A stretch of DNA of 6,195 nucleotides from Chloroflexota bacterium (GCA_005880805.1 VBFZ01000160.1:1-6195); one strand, 5' to 3'. Numbered from the stretch's first letter, positions 1 to 6,195 are shown. Notes: a model not told the origin generated them from the letters alone. Program-made: numbers and translations.

Positions 1-1378
1 CCTGGAAGGCGTAGTCGTCGAGGAGGTGGATGAAGAGCAAACCCAGGTGCGCCGCGACAGCGTCCAGTGGCTGCGTATCGCGGCGCGCCATCGCGCGGAC
101 GGTCCCCTGGGCGAGTGCGCTTCCAAGGCTGTTGCCCGCCGTGTTCCACCCGGCATACGCGGCCAGCCTCGCGATCGGCACTTCCGCGAGCAGCCGATCG
201 ACGAACGCAAGATCTGCCCCGTTCACGAACGCCACATCGAGGATTGCGACATCACTCCCGGCCTCGATGTCGCGAGCGACCGCACTAGCCAGTTCGGCGA
301 GGTCGCGATGCACGCTTTGCATCTCCTGCCGGACGGCCCGCAGCGAGCCAGGATCGATCGACCCGGCCTGTTGGGCAGGCAGCAGCTCGGGCTGGCGCAC
401 GGCGAGCTGGAGCCACGCTTCGGCCTGGGCCGTGTCCGGGGCATTCACGGCCAGGATCAGATCGGCCTCATCCGAAGTCGCCGCGACCGTTCCGCCGAGC
501 GGGCCGATGTGGGCTTTCACCAGGTCCTGTAACGGGCGATCTTCGTACGACGTCACCACCGACGGCCCGTCGGGCCCCGAGTACCGGGACCAGACGCGCG
601 GCCGGAAGCCCGCGTTCTGGCAGGCATAGGCCGCCACGAGCAAGCTCGCAAGCTCATCAGCTCCGGGATACACGCTCGCCCTGTCGGTCAGCTCGAGTTC
701 GTCGATGAGTTGTCGCAGTGCGCGCGCCTCGGCGATATTCCAGCCGTACGGCGCCGTGTCGTCCTGGCCGATCAGCGCATAGTCGACAACGCCCTCCGCC
801 GCCCACTGCACGACCAGGCGGTTGATCGCGTGGTTGCGTGCGCGCCCATCTCGATAGTCGGCGACGATCTCGGCCGGCACCGAGTTCGCCAGCTCGTCGC
901 GGTCCGCCGCCTCCGCGGGGCCCGCGTCACCGCGCGACGACTTGTCATCCAGGTAGGACAGCCGAAACATGTTGGCGCCGTGAGTCGCCCAATACGGCTT
1001 CTCTTCCTCTGCCGAGTCCGACCGGTTCACGCGCATTAGCACGCTGAAGGCGAAGACCGGGGCGGACGGTCGTGCGACGCGGATGCTCCGGAGCGGTTCG
1101 AGAGCGTTCGCGACTTCGCTCACCGGGGTCGTGCTCCGGCGCGAGGGGATCAGGCCGCCATAGGCAAGCGTGTCGACCGCGAGCACGAAGCCGTCGGCCG
1201 ACGAGGTTTCGTCGCGAAGCCAGTCCGCCAGTCGGTCCTGCGCCGCCTCGTGAAGAGGACTACCGAGCCACTCGCGCGGAGGGCGAGCGAGCTCGATTCC
1301 GGCGGCTCGCGCCAGCCACCATGGCTGGTCGTAGTTCACCGGCCGGTCGTCGAGCGGGAGGAGCGCGAGCCGGCTCAC
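1..1378 (-). CDS. DUF4127-family protein, function unknown (3' end outside window)
   Basis: The frame is open for 459 codons from a GTG at 1378-1376 and runs off the left edge, so the C-terminus is missing. I recognise DUF4127 by its spaced motifs: PLDDRPVN at residues 8-15, DTLAYGGLIPSR at 69-80, GQDDTAPYGWN at 204-214, YAGWNTAGNSLGSALAQG at 408-425, and a final HLLDDYAFQ at 451-459. Members are usually around 500 residues, so only a short tail should be missing. There is no signal peptide or membrane segment, so it is probably cytoplasmic. The conserved Asp, Arg and Asn clusters look like an active site, but no reaction is established for the family to my knowledge. The GTG overlaps the nanE stop (GTGA) and has no clear Shine-Dalgarno sequence, which points to translational coupling. 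A role in amino-sugar metabolism is inferred from this context only. The family call is from memory of its motifs. Confidence 0.85.
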   Translation of the reverse strand, partial: MSRLALLPLDDRPVNYDQPWWLARAAGIELARPPREWLGSPLHEAAQDRLADWLRDETSSADGFVLAVDTLAYGGLIPSRRSTTPVSEVANALEPLRSIRVARPSAPVFAFSVLMRVNRSDSAEEEKPYWATHGANMFRLSYLDDKSSRGDAGPAEAADRDELANSVPAEIVADYRDGRARNHAINRLVVQWAAEGVVDYALIGQDDTAPYGWNIAEARALRQLIDELELTDRASVYPGADELASLLVAAYACQNAGFRPRVWSRYSGPDGPSVVTSYEDRPLQDLVKAHIGPLGGTVAATSDEADLILAVNAPDTAQAEAWLQLAVRQPELLPAQQAGSIDPGSLRAVRQEMQSVHRDLAELASAVARDIEAGSDVAILDVAFVNGADLAFVDRLLAEVPIARLAAYAGWNTAGNSLGSALAQGTVRAMARRDTQPLDAVAAHLGLLFIHLLDDYAFQ

Positions 1379-2106
1379 AGCGTCTTGAGAGCAGCCACGA
1401 ACCTCGCGGTGATCCATTCGGGACGGGTGATGGCGTGACCCACCACCACAGCGTAGGCGCCGAGGGCGATTGCCCGTGCAGCCTCGTCAGGCGTCGCGAT
1501 ACGACCCTCGGCGATGAGCGGCACGTGCAGCCGGGGGGCGAGCTCAGCGACCAGCTGGAGATCGGGACCCGCGGACGACGGCGCGCCGTCCGTGTAGCCG
1601 GCGAGGGTCGTCGCGATGAGGTCCGCGCCGGAGTCCTGGGCAGCGAGTCCTTCATCAACGGTGGAGACGTCGGCCAGGACGGGCAACCCGGTCTCACCCC
1701 GGACACGGGCGATCAGATCTGCCACGGACGAGCCGTCCGACCTCGCACGGGCAGTGGCGTCGAGGGCGATGATCGACGTGCCGGCCGCCGCGACCGCCCG
1801 GGCGTGTTCGACGTTCGGCGTGATTCGCACGCCCAAACCAGGCACATCGACCTTCCATAGCCCGATGATCGGGAGGCTGACCGCTGCCCGGATGGCGGCG
1901 ATGTCGCCGGGCCCATTCGCCCGGATCGCGACCGCCCCACCCTTAGCCGCCGCGCGAGCCATCGCCGGCATCAGCGTTGGACCGAACAGCGGATCCTCAG
2001 GCCCCGCCTGGCAGGACACGATGACGCCGCCGGCAAGGAGCGGAATCGGCTCGGCGAGCGCTGACCCGGACCAGCGCGCAGAAGCGGCCAGACGCGCACC
2101 GTCCAC
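1375..2106 (-). CDS. nanE: Putative N-acetylmannosamine-6-phosphate 2-epimerase
   Basis: This 243-residue cytoplasmic TIM-barrel enzyme should interconvert ManNAc-6-P and GlcNAc-6-P in sialic acid and ManNAc catabolism. Family landmarks appear in order: GGVIVSCQAGPEDPL (26-40), AIRANG (60-65), IIGLWKVD (80-87) with the presumed catalytic Lys85, IIALDAT (112-118), LADVST (144-149), ATTLAGYT (165-172), LIAEGRI (197-203) with the presumed catalytic Glu200, and VVVGHAITRP (220-229). Length is normal. I chose the GTG at 2106 because AGGGAGG (2119-2113) lies 6 bases upstream; a TTG at 2127 in the same frame would add seven residues but has only a distant purine stretch. The stop overlaps the GTG of the DUF4127 gene. 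The gene is divergent from the sugar ABC operon. A lone nanE does not prove sialic acid use, because no lyase or ManNAc kinase is in the window. Confidence 0.92.
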   Translation of the reverse strand: MDGARLAASARWSGSALAEPIPLLAGGVIVSCQAGPEDPLFGPTLMPAMARAAAKGGAVAIRANGPGDIAAIRAAVSLPIIGLWKVDVPGLGVRITPNVEHARAVAAAGTSIIALDATARARSDGSSVADLIARVRGETGLPVLADVSTVDEGLAAQDSGADLIATTLAGYTDGAPSSAGPDLQLVAELAPRLHVPLIAEGRIATPDEAARAIALGAYAVVVGHAITRPEWITARFVAALKTL

Positions 2107-2112
2107 TCCCTG

Positions 2113-2119
2113 CCTCCCT
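2113..2119 (-). promoter_or_regulatory. Ribosome binding site deciding the nanE start
   Basis: AGGGAGG on the minus strand is followed by a 6-base spacer and then GTG (2106-2104). This ideal spacing favours the GTG over the upstream in-frame TTG at 2127, for which this site would lie inside the coding region. Confidence 0.6.
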
Positions 2120-2152
2120 GTGTTCAAGGCGTCTCGCGGCTCCCCTCGTTTG

Positions 2153-2182
2153 TTGACAGCCGGGGATCGTCGTCTCTAGTAT
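2153..2182 (+). promoter_or_regulatory. Candidate sigma-70-type promoter for the ABC transporter operon
   Basis: A perfect TTGACA (2153-2158) is followed after 18 bases by TAGTAT (2177-2182), which keeps the key T, A and final T of the -10 consensus. Transcription would start near 2189, giving a leader of about 48 bases before the TTG start at 2237. A perfect -35 in the only divergent gap, just upstream of a strong ribosome binding site, makes this the better supported of the two promoters. Confidence 0.6.
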
Positions 2183-2186
2183 AGGC
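2172..2186. promoter_or_regulatory. Candidate operator: imperfect 15-base dyad over both -10 boxes
   Basis: GTCTCTAGTATAGGC is symmetric about position 2179 at five of seven base pairs (pattern GnCTnTAnTAnAGnC). It covers the -10 elements of both divergent promoters, so one bound protein could block both. GntR-family regulators bind short dyads of about this size, and one such gene lies at the far end of the cluster. The dyad is imperfect and short enough to occur by chance. Confidence 0.3.
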
Positions 2187-2207
2187 ATCAGGACGTCATT
2201 ACCACAA
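2178..2207 (-). promoter_or_regulatory. Candidate sigma-70-type promoter for nanE and the DUF4127 gene
   Basis: On the minus strand TATACT (2183-2178) matches the -10 consensus at five of six positions. It lies 18 bases after TTGTGG (2207-2202), a weak -35 that keeps the TTG. Transcription would start near 2171, leaving a leader of about 65 bases before the GTG at 2106. The -10 overlaps that of the opposite promoter. Identified by eye only. Confidence 0.45.
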
Positions 2208-2220
2208 GGCGCCCGCAGAG

Positions 2221-2227
2221 AAGGAGG
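2221..2227 (+). promoter_or_regulatory. Ribosome binding site deciding a TTG start
   Basis: AAGGAGG ends 9 bases before the TTG at 2237. The next in-frame ATG (2252) is 24 bases away, too far for this site, so the rare TTG is the better start for the binding-protein gene. Confidence 0.7.
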
Positions 2228-2236
2228 ACCCAAGCG

Positions 2237-3562
2237 TTGCGAACCGCCAAGATGGCAAAGCTGTGGGCGGTCATCGCGGCGGGTTCCGTCGCGGTTGCCG
2301 CATGTTCGTCCAGTGCGAGCCCGTCGGCCGCCAGCCCCGCTGGCTCCGCCGCCGCCTCCGCGCAGGCATCCGCGTCCGCGCCGGCCGAGAAGGTAACGAT
2401 CAATTTCCCGTACCTGTGGGGCGGACCCGAGGGTCAGGCCCTCGAAAAGGTCATCACCGCGTTCAACACGAGCCAGGACCACATCACAGTCAAGGGCGTT
2501 TCATCGCCCGACTTCCAGAAGCAGCTGGCGTCGATGTCCGGCTCCAACGGGTTCGACATCTCCGACAACTTCGGCTCGACGGTCGGGTCCTGGGCTTCCA
2601 AGGGGATCCTCGAGCCCCTCGACGACTACATGAAGGCCGACAACTTCGACACTGCCGACTTCGTGCCGACAGCCCTGCAGAGCAATCAGTACCAGGGCAA
2701 GACGTACGCACTACCGATCGCCGTCCACACGCTCCTGCTCATGTACAACAAGAAGATGTTCAGTGACGCGGGGATCGCTGCGCCGCCGACAACGATGTCC
2801 GACTTGCAGGCGGATATCGCCAAGCTCACGAAGGCCGATTCGTCGGGCAAGATCACGCAGCTGGGCATGAGGTCGCCCGACTACATCACGCTCGCGTACG
2901 CATTCGGGGGCAAGTGGTACGACGATCAGGGCAATCCGACTCCCGACGACCCGGGCAATCTCGCCGCGCTCCACTTCTGGGTCGACAACGTCGTCAAGAA
3001 GTACGGAGCCGACCCGATCAAGAAGTTCGAGTCAGGCTACGGCGAATACGCCTCCGCACAGAACCCCTTCTACACGGGCAAGGTCGCGATGACCCTTGAT
3101 GGCGAGTGGCAGCCCGTGTTCATCAAGCAATACGCGCCCAACCTCGACTGGGGTGTCGTGGCCATCCCGTACCCCGCCAATCAGGCGACTCTGGCCGGGG
3201 CCACACAGCTCACGAGCAGCATGTTCTTCATCCCGAAGAACGCCCCGCACAAGCAGGAAGCCTGGACGTTCCTCAAGTACCTCACGGGCAAGGACGCAAT
3301 GACCCAGTTCAGCCACGCCCTCGGCAACTTGCCGGCCCGGACGTCCCTGCTCGGGGATCCGACCTACAACGACATTCCGCAGTTCAATACGTGGCTCGAT
3401 TCGTTGAAGAGCCCGAACCTGCGGATCTTCGCCAGCCTGCCGTCCACCGCCGCGTATCAGAAGGATCTGGGCGACGAGTTCCAGCTGATCGCGAACCTCC
3501 AGGACACTCCCGAAGTGGGAATGGCGAAAGTCAAGGCAAAGGCCGCAGGCTACAGCCAGTAG
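2237..3562 (+). CDS. Sugar ABC transporter substrate-binding lipoprotein
   Basis: This 441-residue protein is a family 1 extracellular solute-binding protein, the capture component of a CUT1 carbohydrate importer. Residues 1-22 form a lipoprotein signal: basic N-terminus (Arg2, Lys5, Lys8), hydrophobic core, then the lipobox V-A-A-C with Cys23 as the lipidated residue. An Ala/Ser/Pro linker (about 24-50) would tether the folded domain to the membrane. The domain begins near residue 52 and shows family landmarks: a GGPEGQALEKVITAFN-like first helix (62-77), YALPIAVHTLLLMYNKKMF (157-175) for the hinge and ligand-cleft region, and VAMTLDGEWQP (283-293). Length is typical. The start is TTG at 2237, set by AAGGAGG. 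It is the first gene of the operon, 87 bases ahead of the first permease. The ligand cannot be read from sequence; an amino sugar is inferred from the divergent nanE. Confidence 0.94.
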   Translation: MRTAKMAKLWAVIAAGSVAVAACSSSASPSAASPAGSAAASAQASASAPAEKVTINFPYLWGGPEGQALEKVITAFNTSQDHITVKGVSSPDFQKQLASMSGSNGFDISDNFGSTVGSWASKGILEPLDDYMKADNFDTADFVPTALQSNQYQGKTYALPIAVHTLLLMYNKKMFSDAGIAAPPTTMSDLQADIAKLTKADSSGKITQLGMRSPDYITLAYAFGGKWYDDQGNPTPDDPGNLAALHFWVDNVVKKYGADPIKKFESGYGEYASAQNPFYTGKVAMTLDGEWQPVFIKQYAPNLDWGVVAIPYPANQATLAGATQLTSSMFFIPKNAPHKQEAWTFLKYLTGKDAMTQFSHALGNLPARTSLLGDPTYNDIPQFNTWLDSLKSPNLRIFASLPSTAAYQKDLGDEFQLIANLQDTPEVGMAKVKAKAAGYSQ

Positions 3563-3633
3563 CATCCGCGAGAGCGTCGTCATCGCCGATGCTTGTTGAG
3601 ATGTGACCGAAGCGCAACTCCGTTCAGATCGAC

Positions 3634-3640
3634 GAGGAGG
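3634..3640 (+). promoter_or_regulatory. Ribosome binding site of the first permease
   Basis: GAGGAGG lies 9 bases before ATG 3650. It fixes the start there and argues against the longer in-frame opening near 3593, whose extra 19 residues are polar and unlike permease N-termini. Confidence 0.65.
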
Positions 3641-3649
3641 TCTCGATTG

Positions 3650-4540
3650 ATGCACCGCTCGGTGCTCCGGGGCCTCCTCTTCGCGTCTCCCTGGATCGTC
3701 GGCTTCGTGATCTTCCAGCTGATCCCGATCGTCGCTTCTGCCTATTTCAGCCTCACGAACTTCAACCTGTTCCAGGACCCACAGTTCGTCGGCCTTCGCA
3801 ACTACCAGCGCCTGGCGGGCGACGACCTCTTCTGGAAAAGCCTGCTCAACACGCTGTACCTCACCGTCATCGGCGTCCCGGTCTCGCTGACCGCTGCCCT
3901 GGCCGCCGCCCTGGCTCTGAGCATGAGGGTGCGCGGCCAGTGGCTCTTCCGGCTGTTCGTCTTCCTGCCGACGGTCGTGCCCGTGGTCGCCGCGACCTAC
4001 ATCTGGCGATGGCTCCTCAACGGCCAGTACGGCTACGTGAACGAAGGCCTGGGAGCACTTGGCGTGGGGCAGCCGCTATGGCTCGAGGACCCGTTCTGGA
4101 CGAAACCCGCGCTCATCCTCATGGGCCTGTGGGTGACCGGCTCGGCGATGGTCGTCTTCCTGGCGGCCCTCCAGGACGTGCCCGAGGTCTATTACGAGGC
4201 CGCTGTCATCGACGGGGCGGGTGCCTGGGCAAAGTTCCGGCATGTGACGCTGCCGCTGATCTCGCCGGTGATCCTTTTCGAGACGATCATCGCGAGCATC
4301 TTCACCCTGCAGTACTTCACGCAGGCGTTCCTGTTGGGCCAGACCCGGCTCAATTCGGCGTCAGGCGGCCCGGAGAATTCGCTCCTCGTCTACGGCCTGT
4401 ACCTCTTCCAGCAGGCTTTCATCAACCTCAACATGGGCTATGCCTCGGCCATGGCCTGGGTACTGCTGTTCGTCGCCCTGGCAGGAACGTGGGTGCTCCT
4501 GCGCGTCTCGCGAGACCGGGTGTTCTATGCCGGCGACTGA
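3650..4540 (+). CDS. Sugar ABC transporter permease, MalF/UgpA-like (CUT1)
   Basis: This 296-residue inner-membrane protein is one half of the transport channel. Six hydrophobic segments can be drawn at about 9-35, 65-92, 99-122, 153-174, 205-230 and 262-288. Between the fourth and fifth is the cytoplasmic EAA loop (183-206), EAAVIDGAGAWAKFRHVTLP followed by LISP, which docks on the ABC ATPase; its Glu-Ala-Ala, central Gly and Leu-Pro are all present. An N-terminal LLFASPWIVGF segment and the VGLRNYQRL stretch (47-55) after the first helix are typical of MalF/UgpA-type CUT1 permeases. The large periplasmic insert of enteric MalF is absent, as usual for the shorter LacF/UgpA type. The gene follows the binding-protein gene and its last 14 bases overlap the second permease, so the two halves are probably made together. 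Function as a sugar permease is secure; the substrate is not. Confidence 0.95.
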   Translation: MHRSVLRGLLFASPWIVGFVIFQLIPIVASAYFSLTNFNLFQDPQFVGLRNYQRLAGDDLFWKSLLNTLYLTVIGVPVSLTAALAAALALSMRVRGQWLFRLFVFLPTVVPVVAATYIWRWLLNGQYGYVNEGLGALGVGQPLWLEDPFWTKPALILMGLWVTGSAMVVFLAALQDVPEVYYEAAVIDGAGAWAKFRHVTLPLISPVILFETIIASIFTLQYFTQAFLLGQTRLNSASGGPENSLLVYGLYLFQQAFINLNMGYASAMAWVLLFVALAGTWVLLRVSRDRVFYAGD

Positions 4541-5423
4541 TGTGGCTTCGGTCAGCGTCCGATCGCCGAATGGCGCCGTCCCGTGGGCCCGAAGGCTGAA
4601 CCCGAGGCGCGCCGCCGGCGGTGGCCTGCGCTATCTCGTGCTGGCCGGTATCTCCGCGCTCTATCTGTTTCCGTTCGTGGTCGTTCTCACGACGTCGCTC
4701 AAGCCGGCCGACGAGATCTTCACGCTGCCACCGACGCTGGGTGCGAAGCGCTGGACACTGGACAACTACCGCGCGGCGCTCGAGGCGATGCCTTTCGCCC
4801 GATACCTCTTCAACACGGCGTTGATCTCGAGCATCACCGTCGTCGGGCAGCTGCTCTCGAGCTCGATCGTCGCCTACTCGCTGGCGAAGATCCGCTGGCG
4901 GGGCCGCGACGCCCTGCTGCTGCTGATCATCGCGACGATGATGTTGCCGCCGCAGGTGACGATGATTCCGGTCTACATCGGGTGGAGCAAGATCGGCCTG
5001 ACCGGGTCGTACCTGCCTCTGCTCATCCCACAGTTCTTCGGCTCGGCGTTCTTCATCTTCATGCTGCGGCAGTTCTTCCGGGGGATCCCCGAGGAGCTGC
5101 TCGATGCGGCCCGGGTCGAGGGCGCGTCCGACCTGCGGATCTACCGAAGCGTTGTCCTGCCGCTGGCGCGACCGGCTCTTGTCGCCCTCTCGATCTTTGC
5201 GTTCATGTGGGCCTGGACGGACTTCCTGCTGCCCCTCATCTACATCAACGATCCCGACCAGTACACGTTGTCCATCGGGCTCTACAGCTTCTTCTCGGAG
5301 CATGGGGTCGAGTGGGGCGCGCTCATGGCCGCGGCCACCCTGATGAGCCTGCCCTTGATCTTCGTGTTCCTGGTCGGCCAGCGTCAGTTCGTGCGCGGGA
5401 TCGCGCTGACGGGGATCAAGTAG
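4527..5423 (+). CDS. Sugar ABC transporter permease, MalG/UgpE-like (CUT1)
   Basis: This 298-residue inner-membrane protein is the second half of the channel. Hydrophobic segments lie at about 34-57, 96-121, 130-153, 163-184, 211-240 and 262-288. The EAA loop is at 190-216 (ELLDAARVEGASDLRIYRSV, then VLPLARP). FVVVLTTSLKPADEIF (50-65), NYRAAL (80-85) and the closing FVRGIALTGIK are standard for MalG-type subunits. ATG 4527 lies inside the end of the first permease gene with a 14-base overlap and no good Shine-Dalgarno sequence, so translation is probably coupled. A GTG at 4542, just past the upstream stop, is an alternative start that would remove five residues. The 30 residues before the first helix are polar and low in complexity, with Arg-rich stretches. 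This is the last gene of the operon: no ABC ATPase follows, and the next gene is convergent. Confidence 0.95.
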   Translation: MPATDVASVSVRSPNGAVPWARRLNPRRAAGGGLRYLVLAGISALYLFPFVVVLTTSLKPADEIFTLPPTLGAKRWTLDNYRAALEAMPFARYLFNTALISSITVVGQLLSSSIVAYSLAKIRWRGRDALLLLIIATMMLPPQVTMIPVYIGWSKIGLTGSYLPLLIPQFFGSAFFIFMLRQFFRGIPEELLDAARVEGASDLRIYRSVVLPLARPALVALSIFAFMWAWTDFLLPLIYINDPDQYTLSIGLYSFFSEHGVEWGALMAAATLMSLPLIFVFLVGQRQFVRGIALTGIK

Positions 5424-5444
5424 CGGTCCGACGCAAGCGCTGGC

Positions 5445-6195
5445 TCACTCGAGCGAAACTTCCAGCTGGGGTTGCCTCAGCTGGACGCGACTGGCCGAGC
5501 GGCCATCGCCGACTTCGATGTAGTACTGGCCGGAGTCGCCGCGCACGCGCGAGATCGTGTGCTCGACGGGCCGACCGGCGCGGTCGAACGAGGTGATCGT
5601 CGCCTGGATCGAAGCGCTGCGTGGGCGGGCCTTCAGCAGCCGGGCGTCCGCGTCGCTCAGCAGAACGGGTTCAAGGGCCTCGCGGAGCTGGGCGATCTGT
5701 ACGTGGTAGCGCTCGCGCAGCGCCTGGTACAGAGAAACTGCCTCGAGGTCCAGCTGATCGATGCCCGGAAAGCGCTGCGGCGAGATGTGTGTCGTCTCGA
5801 TCATCACCGGGATGTCCGCAGCACCTGCGCCTCCGGTTCGAGCTTCAGTTCGGTCTGCACCGTCGGTGGGAGCTCGAGTGCCCGCTGGACGCTTCGATCG
5901 AGCACTTTGGTCGACGGTCGGCGGCCGTCCCTGGTCATCTTTTCGGTGAACCCGAGAACGGTGCCGAGCTGCTGTCGGATCCGCGGCTCGGCGACGAACG
6001 TTCCGACGCCGCGCCGCACGACGAGGAGGCCTTCACGCACCAGATCCTGGGTGGCCTGCCGGATCGTCGGACGGCTGACGCCGTATCGCTCGCAGAGCTC
6101 TCGTTCCGACGGTAGCGCGTCCCCGGGCGAGAGCTCGCCCCGCTCGATCCGTCCCGTGAGGTCCTGCTTGATCTGGCGATAGAGCGCGAACCCTC
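5445..6195 (-). pseudogene. GntR/HutC-family regulator, frame broken in the UTRA domain (5' end outside window)
   Basis: Read from the right edge, the first frame (6193 to stop 5806-5804) gives a GntR winged helix: LYRQIKQDLTGRIERGEL, LPSERELCERYGVSRPTIRQ and LLVVRRGVGTFVAEP, then a linker and the start of a UTRA ligand-binding domain (LGFTEKM to EAQVLR). It ends in TSR and a stop. The rest of the UTRA domain continues one frame over (5807-5445): VMIETTHISPQRFPGID, the SLYQALRERY helix, and the RPVEHTISRVRGDSGQYYIEV strands. In intact relatives roughly seven residues (an L-R-x-R-L-A-D type strand) join the two parts. These are missing, so a deletion of about 22 bases (length 1 mod 3) fits better than a single-base error. 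UTRA-containing GntR proteins usually repress sugar-use genes and release DNA on binding a sugar phosphate such as GlcN-6-P. A start just outside the window is expected. An assembly error is not excluded. Confidence 0.8.
5461..5485 (+). terminator. Strong stem-loop between convergent genes, probable terminator
   Basis: The two arms pair over 11 positions around a 3-base TTG loop (5472-5474), with ten Watson-Crick pairs and one G-T (5469 with 5477). The hairpin begins 38 bases after the stop of the second permease and lies in the last codons of the convergent regulator gene. In plus-strand RNA the odd pair is a tolerated G-U wobble; in minus-strand RNA it becomes a C-A mismatch, so the hairpin is stronger in the ABC operon transcript. 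No T tract follows on the plus strand, so it may terminate without one or protect the mRNA 3' end. Confidence 0.55.

Noticed and set aside
26..629. Overlapping plus-strand open frames at the left edge
   Set aside because: The minus frame here carries DUF4127 motifs and continues without a stop from 1378, so the plus frames are shadows.
1072..1860. Long plus-strand open frame (262 codons) over nanE and the DUF4127 gene
   Set aside because: Its product is Arg/Gly-rich with no recognisable domain. It spans the junction of two clearly recognisable minus-strand genes, as expected for an antisense shadow in GC-rich DNA.
3563..3649. Gap between the binding protein and first permease, checked for an attenuator; small CATC-GCC-GATG hairpin at 3581-3591
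   Set aside because: The stem is only four base pairs with no extension or T tract, too weak to call a terminator or attenuator. The only supported element in the gap is the ribosome binding site at 3634-3640.
3032..3655. Minus-strand open frame (207 codons) opposite the end of the binding-protein gene
   Set aside because: No recognisable domain, and it is antisense to a real gene.
4428..5303. Long minus-strand open frame (291 codons) opposite the second permease
   Set aside because: It is rich in Arg, Gln, Glu and Asp with no family motifs and lies antisense to a well-conserved permease gene.
5424..5444. 21-base gap between the convergent stops, checked for a terminator
   Set aside because: It holds only a three-pair CGC-AA-GCG hairpin; the stronger stem-loop is just downstream at 5461-5485.
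1..6195. CRISPR arrays, tRNA or rRNA genes, insertion sequences, long repeats
   Set aside because: I saw no spaced repeats, RNA-gene landmarks, transposase motifs or terminal inverted repeats by eye.

Overview
The window is GC-rich DNA with dense coding, GTG and TTG starts, and a lipoprotein signal followed by a long Ala/Ser/Pro linker. This fits a high-GC bacterium such as an Actinomycetota or a soil or aquatic Chloroflexota lineage; the sequence alone does not separate the two. It reads as one carbohydrate uptake and amino-sugar catabolism locus.

Layout: positions 1-2106 carry two genes on the minus strand. nanE (N-acetylmannosamine-6-phosphate 2-epimerase) is followed by a DUF4127-family gene whose GTG start overlaps the nanE stop and whose 3' end runs off the left edge. 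Positions 2107-2236 are a divergent control region. Two plausible sigma-70-type promoters face opposite ways there with overlapping -10 boxes, and an imperfect dyad sits on top of them. Positions 2237-5423 carry a plus-strand operon: a substrate-binding lipoprotein and two inner-membrane permeases of the CUT1 (MalF/MalG-like) sugar ABC family. Converging on it from the right edge (5445-6195, minus) is a GntR/HutC-type regulator (winged helix plus UTRA ligand domain). Its reading frame is broken near 5804-5820, apparently by a short deletion. A strong stem-loop at 5461-5485 lies between the two convergent transcription units.

Working model: the lipoprotein captures a sugar, probably an amino sugar or a glycan fragment containing one, and the two permeases import it. 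No ABC ATPase is encoded here, so it must come from elsewhere. Inside the cell NanE converts ManNAc-6-P to GlcNAc-6-P. The DUF4127 protein is probably made at a fixed ratio to NanE and may act on the same substrate or its precursor, but its function is unknown. The GntR/UTRA protein would be the natural sugar-phosphate-responsive repressor of the divergent promoters, but as read here it is probably inactive or split in two. The most interesting points are the NanE-DUF4127 coupling, the nested divergent promoters, and the broken regulator.
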